Below, piece after piece: positions 22,139 to 32,173 of a DNA stretch of 64,000 nt (positions within the stretch are counted from its first letter, which is position 1; every line of letters begins with the position of its first letter). The stretch is from Macrobrachium rosenbergii (Eukaryota; Arthropoda; Malacostraca; Decapoda; Palaemonidae). The translations under genes and the position numbers were made by a program. The DNA is taken from assembly GCF_040412425.1 (NCBI RefSeq), contig NC_089744.1, positions 28,795,001-28,859,000 on the forward strand. Reading direction: 5' to 3'. The notes below the pieces were generated by a model. The model saw nothing but the letters and a program-made list of their open reading frames with translations. It ran no database searches and was not told the DNA's origin.

Positions 22139-22845
22139 TCAGAAGTGAGGTTGCCTGAGAAGTTGTTGCTTCTGTGGCAGCAGCCTCAGGAAGTCAGCAA
22201 GAAGTTCCAGCAGATCCGGGAACCACTCTTTTGCTGGCCAGACGGGGGCTATCAAAATCATGGACAGGTTTTGATGAAACCAGAATTTGTTGATGACTTG
22301 TCTTGCTAAACTGAATGGGGGAAAGGCATACAGATCTTTGTCCGACCAGGCCCGCAACATTGCATCGGTTGCCCATGCTAAGGGATCTGGTACTGGTGAG
22401 CAGAAGAGAAGTCGGTGATTCCTGGAGGACACAAACAAATCTATTATGGGTTCCCCTCAGAGCTTTCACAGACCCAGACAAACCAACAGGTCTAATGTAA
22501 ATTCCATGGGAAGGATCTGTTTCTGACAGCTCAATTCGTCCACCAGAATGCTGAGTCTCCCCTGGATAAACCGTGTTGCCACTTGTGTGTTGCTCTGGTG
22601 TAACCAGAAAAGAAGACCCCTTGCTGCTTCGTACAAGGAGAAAGAGTGAGTTCCCCCTTGTTTCTTGATGTATGCCAGTGCCGTCCTGCTGTCTGAATGC
22701 AAGCTACTGTCTTCCTGTGAACTTCTGAAATGAAGCACTGTGGGCCCAAAAATATTGCCTGTAACTCCTTTACATTGATGTGCCAGTTTTGCTGTTCTTG
22801 AGACCAGGTACCTGACACTTCTTTTAACCCCAAAAGAGCTCCCAA
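22139..22845 (-). pseudogene. RNase H and downstream pol segment, DIRS C2
   Basis: Frame 22466-22738 reads SLHSDSRTALAYIKKQGGTH and FIQGRLSILVDELS, the RNase H signature with SDSRT for SDNTT. Frame 22531-22845 gives the domain start (WHINVKELQAIFLGPQCFIS). Frames 22139-22438 and 22194-22481 carry FCSPVPDPLAWATDAMLRAW, KDLYAFPPFSLARQVINKFW and VWPAKEWFPDLLELLADFLR. Frameshifts separate them. Confidence 0.8.
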
Positions 22846-23864
22846 CCTAGGTTTGACGCCTCTGAAAAGAACTCTAGGATGGGGGGTTCAGAGATAGTAG
22901 ATTTCCCTTCTGATAGCCTCTTCCTGGAACTCCACCAACGAAGATCCTCCTTGATTTCCACCGTTACCGGGAACACAAACGAGTCCGGAAACTTTTTACT
23001 GTTCCTGCTGGTTCTGAGGAAGAATTGCAGAGGTCTCAGGTGTAGTCTTCCCAGAGTGACAAATTGTTCCATGGACGATAGGGTACCTAGAAGACTCGTC
23101 CATTGATTGGCAGAGCAAGAGTTTGGTTCCAGAAAATCTTTCACTGTCTGAAGACACTTGTCTATTCTCTTCGGGACTGGAAAAACCAAAAATCCCAAGA
23201 GTTGATCATCATTCCTAAATAAGGAAACTCCTGAGAAGGAGTCAGGAGAGACTTGTCCCGATTGATGAGGAGACCCAATTCTTGGGCCAAGAGAAGAGTT
23301 GTGCGAATGTCCTCCGTACACTGAGCTTCCAAGCAGGAACGTAGTAATCAGTCGTCGAGGTATAGAGAGATCTTCATCCCCATCAAATGAAGCCATTTCG
23401 CTAGGGGAACCAATACCCTGGTAAACACTTGAGGACCTGTGGAGAGACCAAAACATAGAGCCTGAAATTGGAACACCTTCCCCTGAAACACAAACCTGAG
23501 GTATTTTCTCAAAGTTGGATGCACTGGAATATGAAAGTACGCATCCTGCATGTCGATGGACGCCATCCATTCTCCCTGGCAAATGGATGCAAGGACCGAT
23601 TGGTTTGTTTCCATCTTGAATGTTGTCTTTTTGACAAAGACACTTAGAGCAGTTATGTCCAAAACGGGTCTCCAGTCCCCCAATGACTTGGGTACTACAA
23701 AGAGACAGTTGTAGAATCATAGAGAATGAATGTCCTCTACTACCTCTATTAGCCTCTTTCTGAACAAGAGACTCGACCTCTAGCAAGAGAGCAGCAAATC
23801 TCTCTGAGCCTAGAGAGTAAGCTGTCAATTCGACAGGGTTGCGGACTAGAGGAGGTTTGTTCAA
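22824..23864 (-). pseudogene. Reverse transcriptase, DIRS C2
   Basis: A 346-codon frame (22824-23864) and an overlapping 111-codon frame (23348-23683) share the domain. The shorter one has GDWRPVLDITALSVFVKKTT, EWMASIDMQDAYFHIPVHPT, FQALCFGLSTGPQVFTRVLV and ISLYLDD at 23351-23362. It ends at a TGA that replaces the Trp codon after YLDD (YLDDW in C3 and D). The longer frame gives the thumb and connection region (SANQWTSLLGTLSSMEQFVT, GRLHLRPLQFFLRTSRNSKK, DLRWWSSRKRLSEGKSTISE). Confidence 0.85.
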
Positions 23865-24187
23865 AAAGGGGATAGTGTAGCCCTCCTTCAGGACAGATAC
23901 TATCTAGGGTTCCACTCACTTTTGTTCCTACCGTTCCCATATGCGGAGGAGCCATGTTCCTACCCAAGTACAGAGGACTATATCTTCATTTCTTGGTGGA
24001 AGACTTGGAGGAAGACCTCTTGATGGAACGCTGTGGGAAAGGGGTATGTGCTCGTTCTGGTATATGTTCTAGAACGGGAGCTCCAAAAGGGAGTAGGCTG
24101 CAGCAGAGACCTGGGAGGAAGAGCCAAAGAATCCTTGGGGCATCTTGCAGATTGGGAGAGCAGGTTCAAGTGTTCTTTTTCTGCAGG

Positions 24188-25074
24188 TCAGAGGCAATGT
24201 CTAGTGTTGTAGCCTGAGGAAAAAGATGCATCTTGTCTAAGGGGGGAGAAGAGGAAGGCCGATCTTTGAGACACAGTGACACCTTTTGAAGTGAAAGAAC
24301 ACCAAAGCTCTCTTTTCTTAGGTACACCCATGGCGTAAAGACCAGCTAACTCCTGTGTATTGTCGCGAACGCCCCTGTCAATACAGGAAAGTACTCCTAA
24401 GAGGTCCATAGAAGTGTCTGGAGGTAAAAAGGAGTACTCTCTAATCTTGTGCGCTAGCGCAGCCACTGCCCAGTCTAGGAAGCTCATCACCTTAAAAATA
24501 TTCTTGAGAAGGTGCACTAGTTCCGAAGCTGAAAACATAATTTTGGCTGAGGAGAAAGCTGATCTCCTAGCCGAGTCGATAAGGCCAGAGACGTCTCCCT
24601 GAGAAGAGGCAGAGACTCCCAGGGAAGGCGCTTCTCCTGTTGCACAAAATCTATAACTTGACCTAGACAACTTGGAAGGCGGGAAACGAAAAACTGCTTT
24701 ACCTTGCTCCCTCTTCTCACAGAACCACCTTCTACTTTGTTCAGTGCCTTCTTCACTGAAGAGGAGAGAACCAATTTTGGTAACCTCTAAGAACCAGCTG
24801 AGGGAGCTTCCATAAAGAAAGTCGAAGCAGGAGAGGAGGGAGTAGCTGGCGAAAAGAAGCTTGGGAAGGTCACTAGCAGGAACCTCAATAACGTAGAGTA
24901 CGCCGACGAAGGTGCATCTTGATCTGGAATAACTTCTTCAGAAGAAGAAATAGGAGAAAGCAATAAGTCCACTGTCGACTCAGCTCGGAAACCAGTGATC
25001 AAATTTCGTCTAACACTATCTAAATTGTGCCGAAAGGCTACGAAAATAAATACTTCACCAATCACAGAAAACAA
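24188..25074 (-). pseudogene. Gag of DIRS C2 (partial)
   Basis: Frames 24188-24670, 24517-24774 and 24787-25074 hold the conserved core blocks SSAYSTLLRFLLVTFPSFFS, LSSSVKKALNKVEGG, APSLGVSASSQGDVSGLIDS, RRSAFSSAKIMFSASELVHL and ELWCSFTSKGVTVSQRSAFL. The N-terminal third, including the Cys-rich motif, has been deleted at about 24985. Multiple frameshifts. Confidence 0.75.
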
Positions 25075-25340
25075 ACAACCAGCAAAGTATAAATTTCAAA
25101 ATTCAAGCTGCTCCCAACCACAGTCCTTCAACCACAGCCGGCAGAAACAAATTGAAGCTCTTTGCTATGTTGTACCTCTTCTTCCACCTGAAACAAACTA
25201 GCATGACCCACAATTTCAAAATTTTAAGCTGCCAGTTAAAAGAAACTAATAGCTATCAAATTACTGGGTAAGTTACTTACATAAAAATAGTATTTCACAA
25301 CAGTAATGTAAGAGATGTAGATCTCTTCCTTCAATCTTAC

Positions 25341-25559
25341 CTGTAACGTGCAATGGCCATCTCTCTGAAGGAACTCTACAAATTTTGGTACAATGCCAGT
25401 TTGAATAACTTCATCTATGGGTGGATTTGGTTCACGGGATAAGAGCTTGCGGAATTTCTGTGTGGCATTAAGCTGAGCTTCCAAATCATCACTATAAAGG
25501 GCTTGCACCATTTCTTGAGTAATTAGGCTGCCACTAACTAAACCTCCCTGCTGGCTCTC
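25341..25559 (-). CDS. Kap-alpha1: Importin subunit alpha, exon 3 (linker and first Armadillo repeat)
   Basis: The minus strand shows an acceptor (AATTCCTTTCAG) before 25559 and a donor (CAG|GTAAGATT) after 25341. The exon is exactly 73 codons, from [20 protein letters not shown] through [20 protein letters not shown] to [13 protein letters not shown]. The order matches KPNA1/5/6: after the IBB domain comes an acidic/Ser linker, then the first Armadillo helix set with the conserved LS-EP-PPIDEVI and [13 protein letters not shown] junction. The next exon begins FEAAWAL, so phase 0 is consistent. No lesion is seen. A 12.5-kb intron follows. Confidence 0.97.
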
Positions 25560-25614
25560 CTGAAAGGAATTGTTTTTATTGTGACTCCCAATATTTTCAA
25601 GTAACAATGTTTCA

Positions 25615-25725
25615 CTTCACATAAGGTATTCTTCAGGAGTCTCTTAAAAGTCTTCACATAAGGTATTCTTCAGGAGTCTCTTAAAAGTCTTCACATAAGG
25701 TATTCTTCAGGAGTCTCTTAAAAGT
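25615..25725. repeat. Tandem triplication, 37-bp unit
   Basis: CTTCACATAAGGTATTCTTC with its continuation AGGAGTCTCTTAAAAGT occurs three times without mismatch, in the short intron between exons 2 and 3 of importin alpha. Confidence 0.95.
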
Positions 25726-25897
25726 CTATGTAAATATACTATGAAATAGAAAACAAACTTAGATTACATTAAGATCATGCTCAGTTCTACTTTGTAATTT
25801 TGCAGTAACTGCAGAAATAGTTCCCATACCTTGAGCTGTGCAATTATAACATCTGAGTCATGTCCCTAAAAAAAATTATTCTATTCTCATACTGTAC

Positions 25898-26089
25898 CTG
25901 ATTCATAGAAACTTCTACAGTTTCATCTTCAATGCCTGCAATTTCATTGACATTTCGTCTTTTTGCCAACTGTTGTTCTCGTTTCTGTTTACGCAGTTGA
26001 ACTCCTTCCTCTTCTCTTCTCCTCCTCATTTCTGCAGAGTCTAGGCCTTGGTTTTTATATCTGTACTTGTGCTGTGATGGCCCTGACAT
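25898..26089 (-). CDS. Kap-alpha1: Importin subunit alpha, exon 2 (start codon and importin-beta-binding domain)
   Basis: The exon is 64 codons, starting at an ATG directly after an acceptor (GTTTACTTCAG|ATG) and ending at the donor CAG|GTACAG. It reads [20 protein letters not shown], then [20 protein letters not shown] and [15 protein letters not shown]. The Arg/Lys-rich block is the importin-beta-binding (IBB) domain, which recruits importin beta and blocks the NLS groove when free. The [22 protein letters not shown] pattern is that of the KPNA1/5/6 clade rather than KPNA2 or KPNA3/4. The ATG is assumed to be the start; because it abuts the splice acceptor, a few codons could still lie in an upstream exon. 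Confidence 0.95.
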
Positions 26090-26629
26090 CTGAAGTAAAC
26101 AATTGGTAATTTGATTTGAGGGGTAGTTATTCAAGCATTAGTCAGTGACTTTGGTATACTGTATAAGGAAATTTCAAATAAAATATAACATTCCTGAAGA
26201 ATATTCTACAGTCATTTCAAATTCGAGAAGTAACAGTCACCACTTGCTCCCAGGAAGGCACGTTCAATTAAAATGACATGGTATATATTTATCTGGATTA
26301 CTATATTAAAGTTGGTTACCTTTGGTGAATTTTCATTTTACCATTTAAGTATCTAATAAACAAGTTGTGATGTGAACATGAATTTAGTTACAATTAATCC
26401 AAGCACTTTACAATATCAATTTCCTTGAAAAAACCTAACATGTTAGTGCATTTTGATCAAAATGAAAAGCAGATTTCTTTTCACTCATGGGCATGAGAGC
26501 AAAACTGAGTGTAAGACAGCGGTGGCAGAATTAAATCCAGTGTCAAGGTGGGTACTCAGTTGACAAAGTCTTAACATTCTCATATCATTGCTATAGAACA
26601 AATGAGGATAACTGATGAAAAGAAACTGT
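26090..26629. other. Sequence upstream of exon 2 without recognisable feature
   Basis: AT-rich, probably the first intron of importin alpha. No upstream exon was recognised here. Confidence 0.5.
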
Positions 26630-26900
26630 GCATTTTTTAAGTTGCATTATTTGTAGATATACAAACCCAGAGTCTTTTATATGGATATATACTTCCAGTG
26701 CAAGCTGGTTCAGCTCTAGTAGTAATTAACTAGCAACAGGTAGGGGAGTTGGCTGGGATACTGTCTGCTCACCTGACTGTCAAATCAGACTTTTTTTCCC
26801 TCAACAAACTGGGACAAATCCAAGGATGTTAATGAGGTGTGATTCTGAAAAGACTTGAGGTTTGTATACTGTACTTACGAAAAATGCAATCACTTCATTC
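26630..26900. repeat. Solo DIRS-type terminal hairpin, family B
   Basis: CATTTTTTAAGTTGCATT with ATACAAACCCAGAGTCTTTTATAT (26631-26683) recurs inverted as AAAAGACTTGAGGTTTGTATAC (about 26850-26872) and GAAAAATGCAA. The layout and core (ACAAACC.GAGTCTTT) match the B-family ends at 7012 and 10485. No element body is attached. Confidence 0.65.
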
Positions 26901-27565
26901 TTTAAAAACTTAAATTTGTTGCTATGAGATTGCACACCATCTTTTCTATGAATCGGATATGAGGTTATGAACCATCATCACCCAAAAATGCCAACATTCC
27001 ATTCATGTGCATGAAAAAAAGACAGGCTCCTGTAACTTTTTATATAGCCTGGTATAATCCATGTAAGAGGCTGAAATGGTCCTATGTAGAATTTGGTTCC
27101 CTACACTGAACCATACTGTGGAAAGGATTCAGGGAACTTTATCTTTCGCAGCTATGTACAAAACTCATGGTCATTGAGTAGCAAATGTCATCATCTCGGG
27201 AATGAATATTAAAGCTGCAGACCAGTACAAACATGGGTTGGACGTCAACAGCTAGGAAGAGCACAAAGGTCAAGACAGCTGCCATCCATTGCATGTTTTG
27301 CTGAACTGAAGTTGAATCTTAAACTGCATGTTAACCTGTCCTAAAGAACTGAAGTAGCAACACAAAATATTTGGCAACCGCTATAGTGACCAGGAATAAG
27401 AATGAATGAAATATGATATTTAGGCTATAAAGCTAAACAATAGGGCACTTCCCGCCATTCAGCACTTTAAAGTGCGTAAGAATACCTGTAAGTACAAAAC
27501 AAAACCTAATCCATTCTAAAAGTCTAGAAGCTAATACAAATTTAAAGTGAAAACTCTTCAAAAAT
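26901..27565. other. Sequence without recognisable feature
   Basis: AT-rich, probably intronic; no gene or repeat recognised. Confidence 0.5.
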
Positions 27566-27850
27566 GAAATTTTTATGATAAAATAAAGTTTTATATAGAC
27601 TTACCAAGTACATTAATTACATAGCTATAGTTTCCACTTGCACGGCAGCTAAAATTTTGAAATTCGCAGGTCGCACTATATATTTTGAGTAGGTGACTTG
27701 CCCCGCCCACTTTCAAGGAAAAAGAGGAGCAACTCAGCAAAGAGCTTCAATTTGTTTGTGCCTTTATGTCCATGCAAGGGGAGGGGGGAGGGCTCCGATC
27801 ATGTAATTACTTGGTAAGTATATGTAAAACTTTATTTTGTGATAAAAATG
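27566..27850. repeat. Left terminal hairpin of DIRS C3, split from its body by element E
   Basis: TTTTTATGATAAAATAAAGTTTTATATAGACTTACC (27571-27606) recurs inverted as TTGGTAAGTATATGTAAAACTTTATTTTGTGATAAAA (27811-27847). It matches the C1 hairpin (16345-16610). It breaks off at ATG (27848-27850), and the C-type sequence resumes with TCATTTTTACATAAGTAAC at 34555 on the other side of element E. C1 reads ATATCATTTTCACGTAAGTA at the equivalent place, so the joined sequence is as expected for an intact C end. Confidence 0.8.
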
Positions 27851-28207
27851 AAGTTTTCATAATAAAACTAATATTGTAATACTTACCTGAACACCTGAAT
27901 TAGCCCTGGTCACCTACCACCCGAACTATATCCCCATAGCTTTTACCCACTAAGTGGGTAATAAACTGTCAGCGTTACCAACGCTTACAGGAAAATCTAG
28001 TCAAATGAGTTACCTGAAGTACCGTTGGCAACACTGCTACAAGTCCCGGCCGAGTGAGGCAGAGATACCCCAATTGTGTTATCCACTATTCAAATTGAAG
28101 TGGGGAGGAGGGTGGGAATCATTCAGGTGTTCAGGTAAGTATTACAATATTAGTTTTATTATGAAAACTTCATATTGCAATACACTTCCTGAACACCTGA
28201 ATTAGCC
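27851..28207. repeat. Left terminal hairpin of DIRS E
   Basis: GTTTTCATAATAAAACTAATATTGTAATACTTACCTGAACACCTGAAT (27853-27900) recurs inverted almost perfectly at 28122-28169. A third direct copy, ATATTGCAATACACTTCCTGAACACCTGAATTAGCCC, follows at 28171-28207. The right end of the element (34520-34554) is the inverse of this third copy. Confidence 0.9.
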
Positions 28208-28393
28208 CAATTAACAAAATTTAGTGAAGGTGGGATCAATCTAATTCAGCCCGACCTGCCAACAGGGAAAGCAGGTAACTCATTATTGGCCTACTCTATA
28301 TAAATGAATGTATCCTCACCTGGTTATCCCACTCTGCAGGTGAGAATGTCTGTTAAGAGAGTACCCCTGACGTCAGTCTCATGTCTAGGTACT

Positions 28394-28830
28394 GTCTGAG
28401 TCGAGCTACCTCTCATGTGGTATTCAAACCTCCTCACGGATAGAGAGTAGCAAAATAAAAACCAACCTACCATGTGGCTAATCACAGCCTCCCATGATTA
28501 GTGGAGAACGATGAACCTCCCATGTGGCTAATCAAAGCACTCTCATTTATGGAGGGTCTGAGTCGAGCTACCTCTCATGTGGTATTCAAACCTCCTCATG
28601 GATAGAGAGTAGCAAAAATAAAAAACCAACCTACCATGTGGCTAATCACAGCCTCCCATGATTAGTGGAGAACAATGAACCTCCCATGTGGCTAATCAAA
28701 GCACTCTCATGTATGGAGGGGTACGATGAACCTCCCATGTGGCTAATCAAAGCACTCTCATGTATGGAGGGGTACAAAGAACCTCCCATGTGGCTATTGA
28801 AGCCTCTCATGTATGGAGGAGAAGTTGAGT
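28394..28830. repeat. Minisatellite in DIRS E (162-bp duplication and 50-bp repeats)
   Basis: The block starting GTCTGAGTCGAGCTACCTCT at 28394 recurs at 28556. Within and after it a unit of about 50 bp containing GAACCTCCCATGTGGCTAAT and AGCACTCTCATGTATGGAGG is repeated at least four times. The minus-strand frame reads through as repeats of SALISHMGGS.YPSIHE. Confidence 0.9.
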
Positions 28831-29189
28831 GTGCAGGATCTTCCGAGTTCTTTGCCGTCCGTTGCCGCCGATGTCTGCGCAGAAGAGGTTGAAGAAACCA
28901 AACCTGTCCACTGGATCTGCTTATCTTCACAGTACTAACGTCAAACTTAATATTCTCACTATGAACCCTGGCTAACAGAGAATCCAAAATTCCAAATTTC
29001 CTCAGACTACATTCATTACCTAAAGTTCCCCCCACCCTTAACATTACTACGTAATTATAAGATCGAGTTGGTCGTCGCAAAGGGACCAAGCGAGAAATTC
29101 TTCTTCGAAGAAAACAGAACGTCTTTTAGGTAGAAGTCGTGAAAACTGACACCAACTTCCAAGTGGCCGCCTCTAAGAACCTCCACACT

Positions 29190-29760
29190 AAGAGAGTACC
29201 CCCTTAGCTAAATGAACGCACCCACGATAGAAGGGTTAGCGGCTACACACGGACTAAGAGAATAACTTTCATGTAAAAAGGAGAACGATGCATCTTCCAA
29301 GTGACTATTCAGAGCCTACCCATTAGGGAGGGAATGAGGCAGTGTGCCGAACCGATGACCCTCTGCCCTGCAGGTTGCGGCAAAGGCCAACGAGCGCAAA
29401 AGTATCCCAGCGCCGACGAAACAACGTAGGCTAGCCTACGAGAGCACCTCTTTGGACTCTCGTAGGGAAACTATCAAAGACTAGGATACTTAAGATGTAC
29501 TAAACTTAAGTTCATGTGATTATACTATCACTGTTGCTCAAGATTCTAAAGCCTAAGAAGGAATTTCTCTATCTGGTTAACCTAATAATCACCGCACTAC
29601 ATGAATACTACCTTAGCTAAATGAGCGCACCCTATATAATAGACTTCGCCGTTAAACGTGGACTAAGTGAATAACCTTCCGAGTCTTCGCACTAAGAGAA
29701 TACCACCTCAGCTAATTGAACGCACCCTAGATAGGAGAATTCGCCACCATACGCAGTGGG
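29190..29760. repeat. Three dispersed copies of a unit of about 75-80 bp in DIRS E
   Basis: TTAGCTAAATGAACGCACCC (about 29204), TTAGCTAAATGAGCGCACCC (about 29612) and CTCAGCTAATTGAACGCACC (about 29707) each sit in similar surroundings (ACTAAG-GAATA or AGAGAGTACC, ATAG-AGG/AGA, TTCGCC or TTAGCGG). Confidence 0.6.
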
Positions 29761-29944
29761 GTGAATTGAATGTCTCTTAAGTGAAGGAAGAAAACAAAGA
29801 CGGACTCGCAAGTAACTAACTACAGTACCTCCAGAATAGAAGACTCTGAACCATTCCTTAGAAAGGAAGTTGAAGTGGACATACTCCAAATACTGTGCGG
29901 TAATGAAAAAAACTGCTAAATACCAAATATAATGTCACGTCAAA

Positions 29945-30202
29945 TTAAATTGCGTTCAAGGGCATAAACCTCGCACCACACGAGAATCGTGAAGTGTGCC
30001 CGCAACTGTGTTCGTGTAGTGAGCGCTTATGAACCAGGAACCAGGAACCGTTTCTCCGAAAGTAACTAATCGCACCCTTCGACAGCGGACATGGGTTCCG
30101 CGGTGTGACAAGAAGTGTATACAGAAGCAGGCGGAGTTTATCAACCTTTGATAAATATTCGCATCGGACATAAAGACATCCCGCTGATGCGGAACCGAAC
30201 AC
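29945..30202 (-). pseudogene. Tyrosine recombinase fragment, DIRS E
   Basis: The frame reads LYVRCEYLSKVDKLRL, then VTPRNPCPLSKGAISYFRRN. This parallels CPVRALRYYLSRTEKI and PLTKSALSFFLRDL in C1. Both the spacing and the order agree. The C-terminal catalytic box and Tyr are not recognisable. The copy is heavily mutated. Confidence 0.55.
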
Positions 30203-30323
30203 TTGCAGATAAAGAACCTTAAACGAGCGAAGCAGAGTTTAAGCCTGGCCACGACTTCGGAAGAAGAGAAATACTTATCATTTCCCGCCTAGAAACTAGC
30301 CTAGAAACTTCCCGAAGCTCGCT

Positions 30324-30345
30324 TTTTTTTTTTTTTTTTTTTTTT
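30324..30345. repeat. Poly-T run
   Basis: About 22 consecutive T residues inside element E; on the minus strand a poly-A run. Confidence 0.9.
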
Positions 30346-30874
30346 CTGCAGCTAAGCTGAAAGAAAGAAATAAAACACTTAACCAATTATCTTAACATTA
30401 GAACTTCCGACAAATCTCATGAGGGAACCCGAGGGAACGTAACAAGTCAAAGAAGATCTTACTGCTAGAAATTTTCGGGAAGAAAGAAAAATGTACTGCA
30501 AAGTGCTGAGCGGTAGCCAGCAATAGCCGAAAATGGAAGAATCTTGACTTTACGAAGGAATAAGAGAAAACCAGCTATTTCGGTTATGGCAGGCCTAAAG
30601 ATGGAATGGCCTTCCTTACGACACATACTTCCCCATGTCAAGTTGACCTGGTAAAGCTACGGGTTGACTTCTCAAGCTGAAAGAAACACTGTCTAGACAT
30701 AGCTTTAGAGTGTCTGGACTGTCTAGCTGTTCGCTCGGCAGTCGCCCGCAACTAGGTTCATCACGCAAGAGTTTGGATGATAATGGTGAAAATGCGGTTG
30801 TTAAAAGATCTTCCGCATGAGGAGGAACATCGGAACTTCTGTAAGGAGCATTCGGAATTCCGGAACCGAGGGCA

Positions 30875-31060
30875 TTAGAGCCAGCAAGGAGCTAGAGTCA
30901 TAGACGTCTTGACACTACTGCAATTCCTGATTACCTGATGAATGAGACCGAATGGCGGAAAGTATACACCTCTAAGTTCTAATGAGCTTGTTCCCCCAGT
31001 TCTCAGATACGACATGGCAGTTACGATGTCGCAAAGCAGACCCACTATTGTGTTGCGCAC
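30875..31060 (-). pseudogene. Pol segment downstream of RNase H, DIRS E
   Basis: The frame contains GVYFPPFGLIHQVIRNCSSV and MTLAPCW, which match DLYAFPPFSLVRQVINKF and MTLIAPVW in the C copies. This places element E among the DIRS pol families. The surrounding RT and RNase H are degraded beyond recognition by eye, or deleted. Confidence 0.6.
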
Positions 31061-31994
31061 TAGGACTGAGAAACGCCTGAGGGCTTCCTTTATAGCCCTG
31101 AGGTTCCTGAAGGTTATGACTCCTCTCGTTCCCGATCCCTCCAGAGGCCCAAAGCCTGGGTTCCTCTAAGGTTTCTCCCCAACCTTAATATGAGGCATCT
31201 GAGTACAGATGAACGTCGGGAAGAGGGGAGACTATAGACCTTCCGGATGTCAGATGCGCTTCTTCTGACTATCACAGACGATCCGACAAGTGAGAATCGC
31301 TCCAGATTATACCTTCATTCTCGATGTGGAAGTCCAATCAATTCCTGAGACATACCTGAAGAGAAAGCATGCGGAGACACAAGAGAGAGGACATTCTCCC
31401 TAAAAGGGTTCTTCAAGTGGGTACCGGCTGTTCCCTGTTAGACAGAAACCCTCTACTTCCACATTTGTACCTTCAACGATGCATAATTGCCGACACTGGA
31501 GACATGCGTTAGAAGCAACAAGTTCGTTATACACTAATCATAGCTTGTTGTGACGCTACTGCTGACGACGGCTACACGAAATAGACTATGGAGGAGTTAT
31601 CCTCCTCCCTAAAAGACTGTTGCAGAGCGCAAAAGGCGCCCTCAACAGAACCCTCTCCGAATGTCTGGATAGTGAGACGGAAGCTTCAAAAGAAGCCCTC
31701 CTCTGTACAGTCAGGCGACATGTTAACCTGGTATGCCAGCCTTACTAACACCGAAGTGATGAGGTGTCAGGCAGTACCGGACCGGAGGGAGTATATCATC
31801 TTGTTTGAGCAACTACCGGTTCTGTCGCATATATCCACTCGAACATCGTTGCTTCGGTAGAGTATTCTCCTCCAGAACCTTGGATTGAGGATAAGTGAGG
31901 ATGAAGTCTACCATCTGCTTATACTCATTCTCATTGGCTGAAGGAGAACTAATATCCGGTACCGGATCCTCTTCTTCAAATGAACAATCCTTGT

Positions 31995-32080
31995 CGGACT
32001 GGTTCGACTGAGCCGGAGGATTGTCGTACTGGTCCGACTGAGCCGGAGGATTGTCGGACTGATCCGACCGAGCTGGAACA
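31995..32080. repeat. 36-bp minisatellite in the gag region of DIRS E
   Basis: CTGGTTCGACTGAGCCGGAG followed by GATTGTCG recurs three times with small changes. On the minus strand it encodes repeats of TILRLSRTS, inside a frame (31908-32183) in the position of gag. Confidence 0.85.
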
Positions 32081-32173
32081 GGAAAGAGGCAGGCCGATCC
32101 CTAGCAAACGCCGAACTCGAAAACCCGGAACTTGCTACACCTGGGTGCGTGAGACGGACACCTGACGTATCAA

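Larger units (their letters stand above)
21521..25285 (-). mobile_element. DIRS-like retrotransposon C2 (right partner of the chimera)
   Basis: It keeps its right terminal repeat (about 25010-25285, matching 41075-41400 of C3 almost base for base in places, for example GCCGAAAGGCTACGAAAATAAATACTTCACCAATCA). It then has a truncated gag (24188-24985), RT (22824-23864), RNase H (22466-22845), post-RNase H segment (22139-22481) and only the N-terminal part of YR (21521-21820). The YR C-terminus and the left hairpin are gone; C1 gag follows instead. Near 24985 gag jumps directly to 5' untranslated sequence, so about 1.3 kb present in C3 is deleted. Confidence 0.8.

Noticed and set aside
28350..28830. 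Regularly spaced repeats considered as a CRISPR-like array
   Set aside because: Units are adjacent tandem repeats without unique spacers, inside a eukaryotic retrotransposon.
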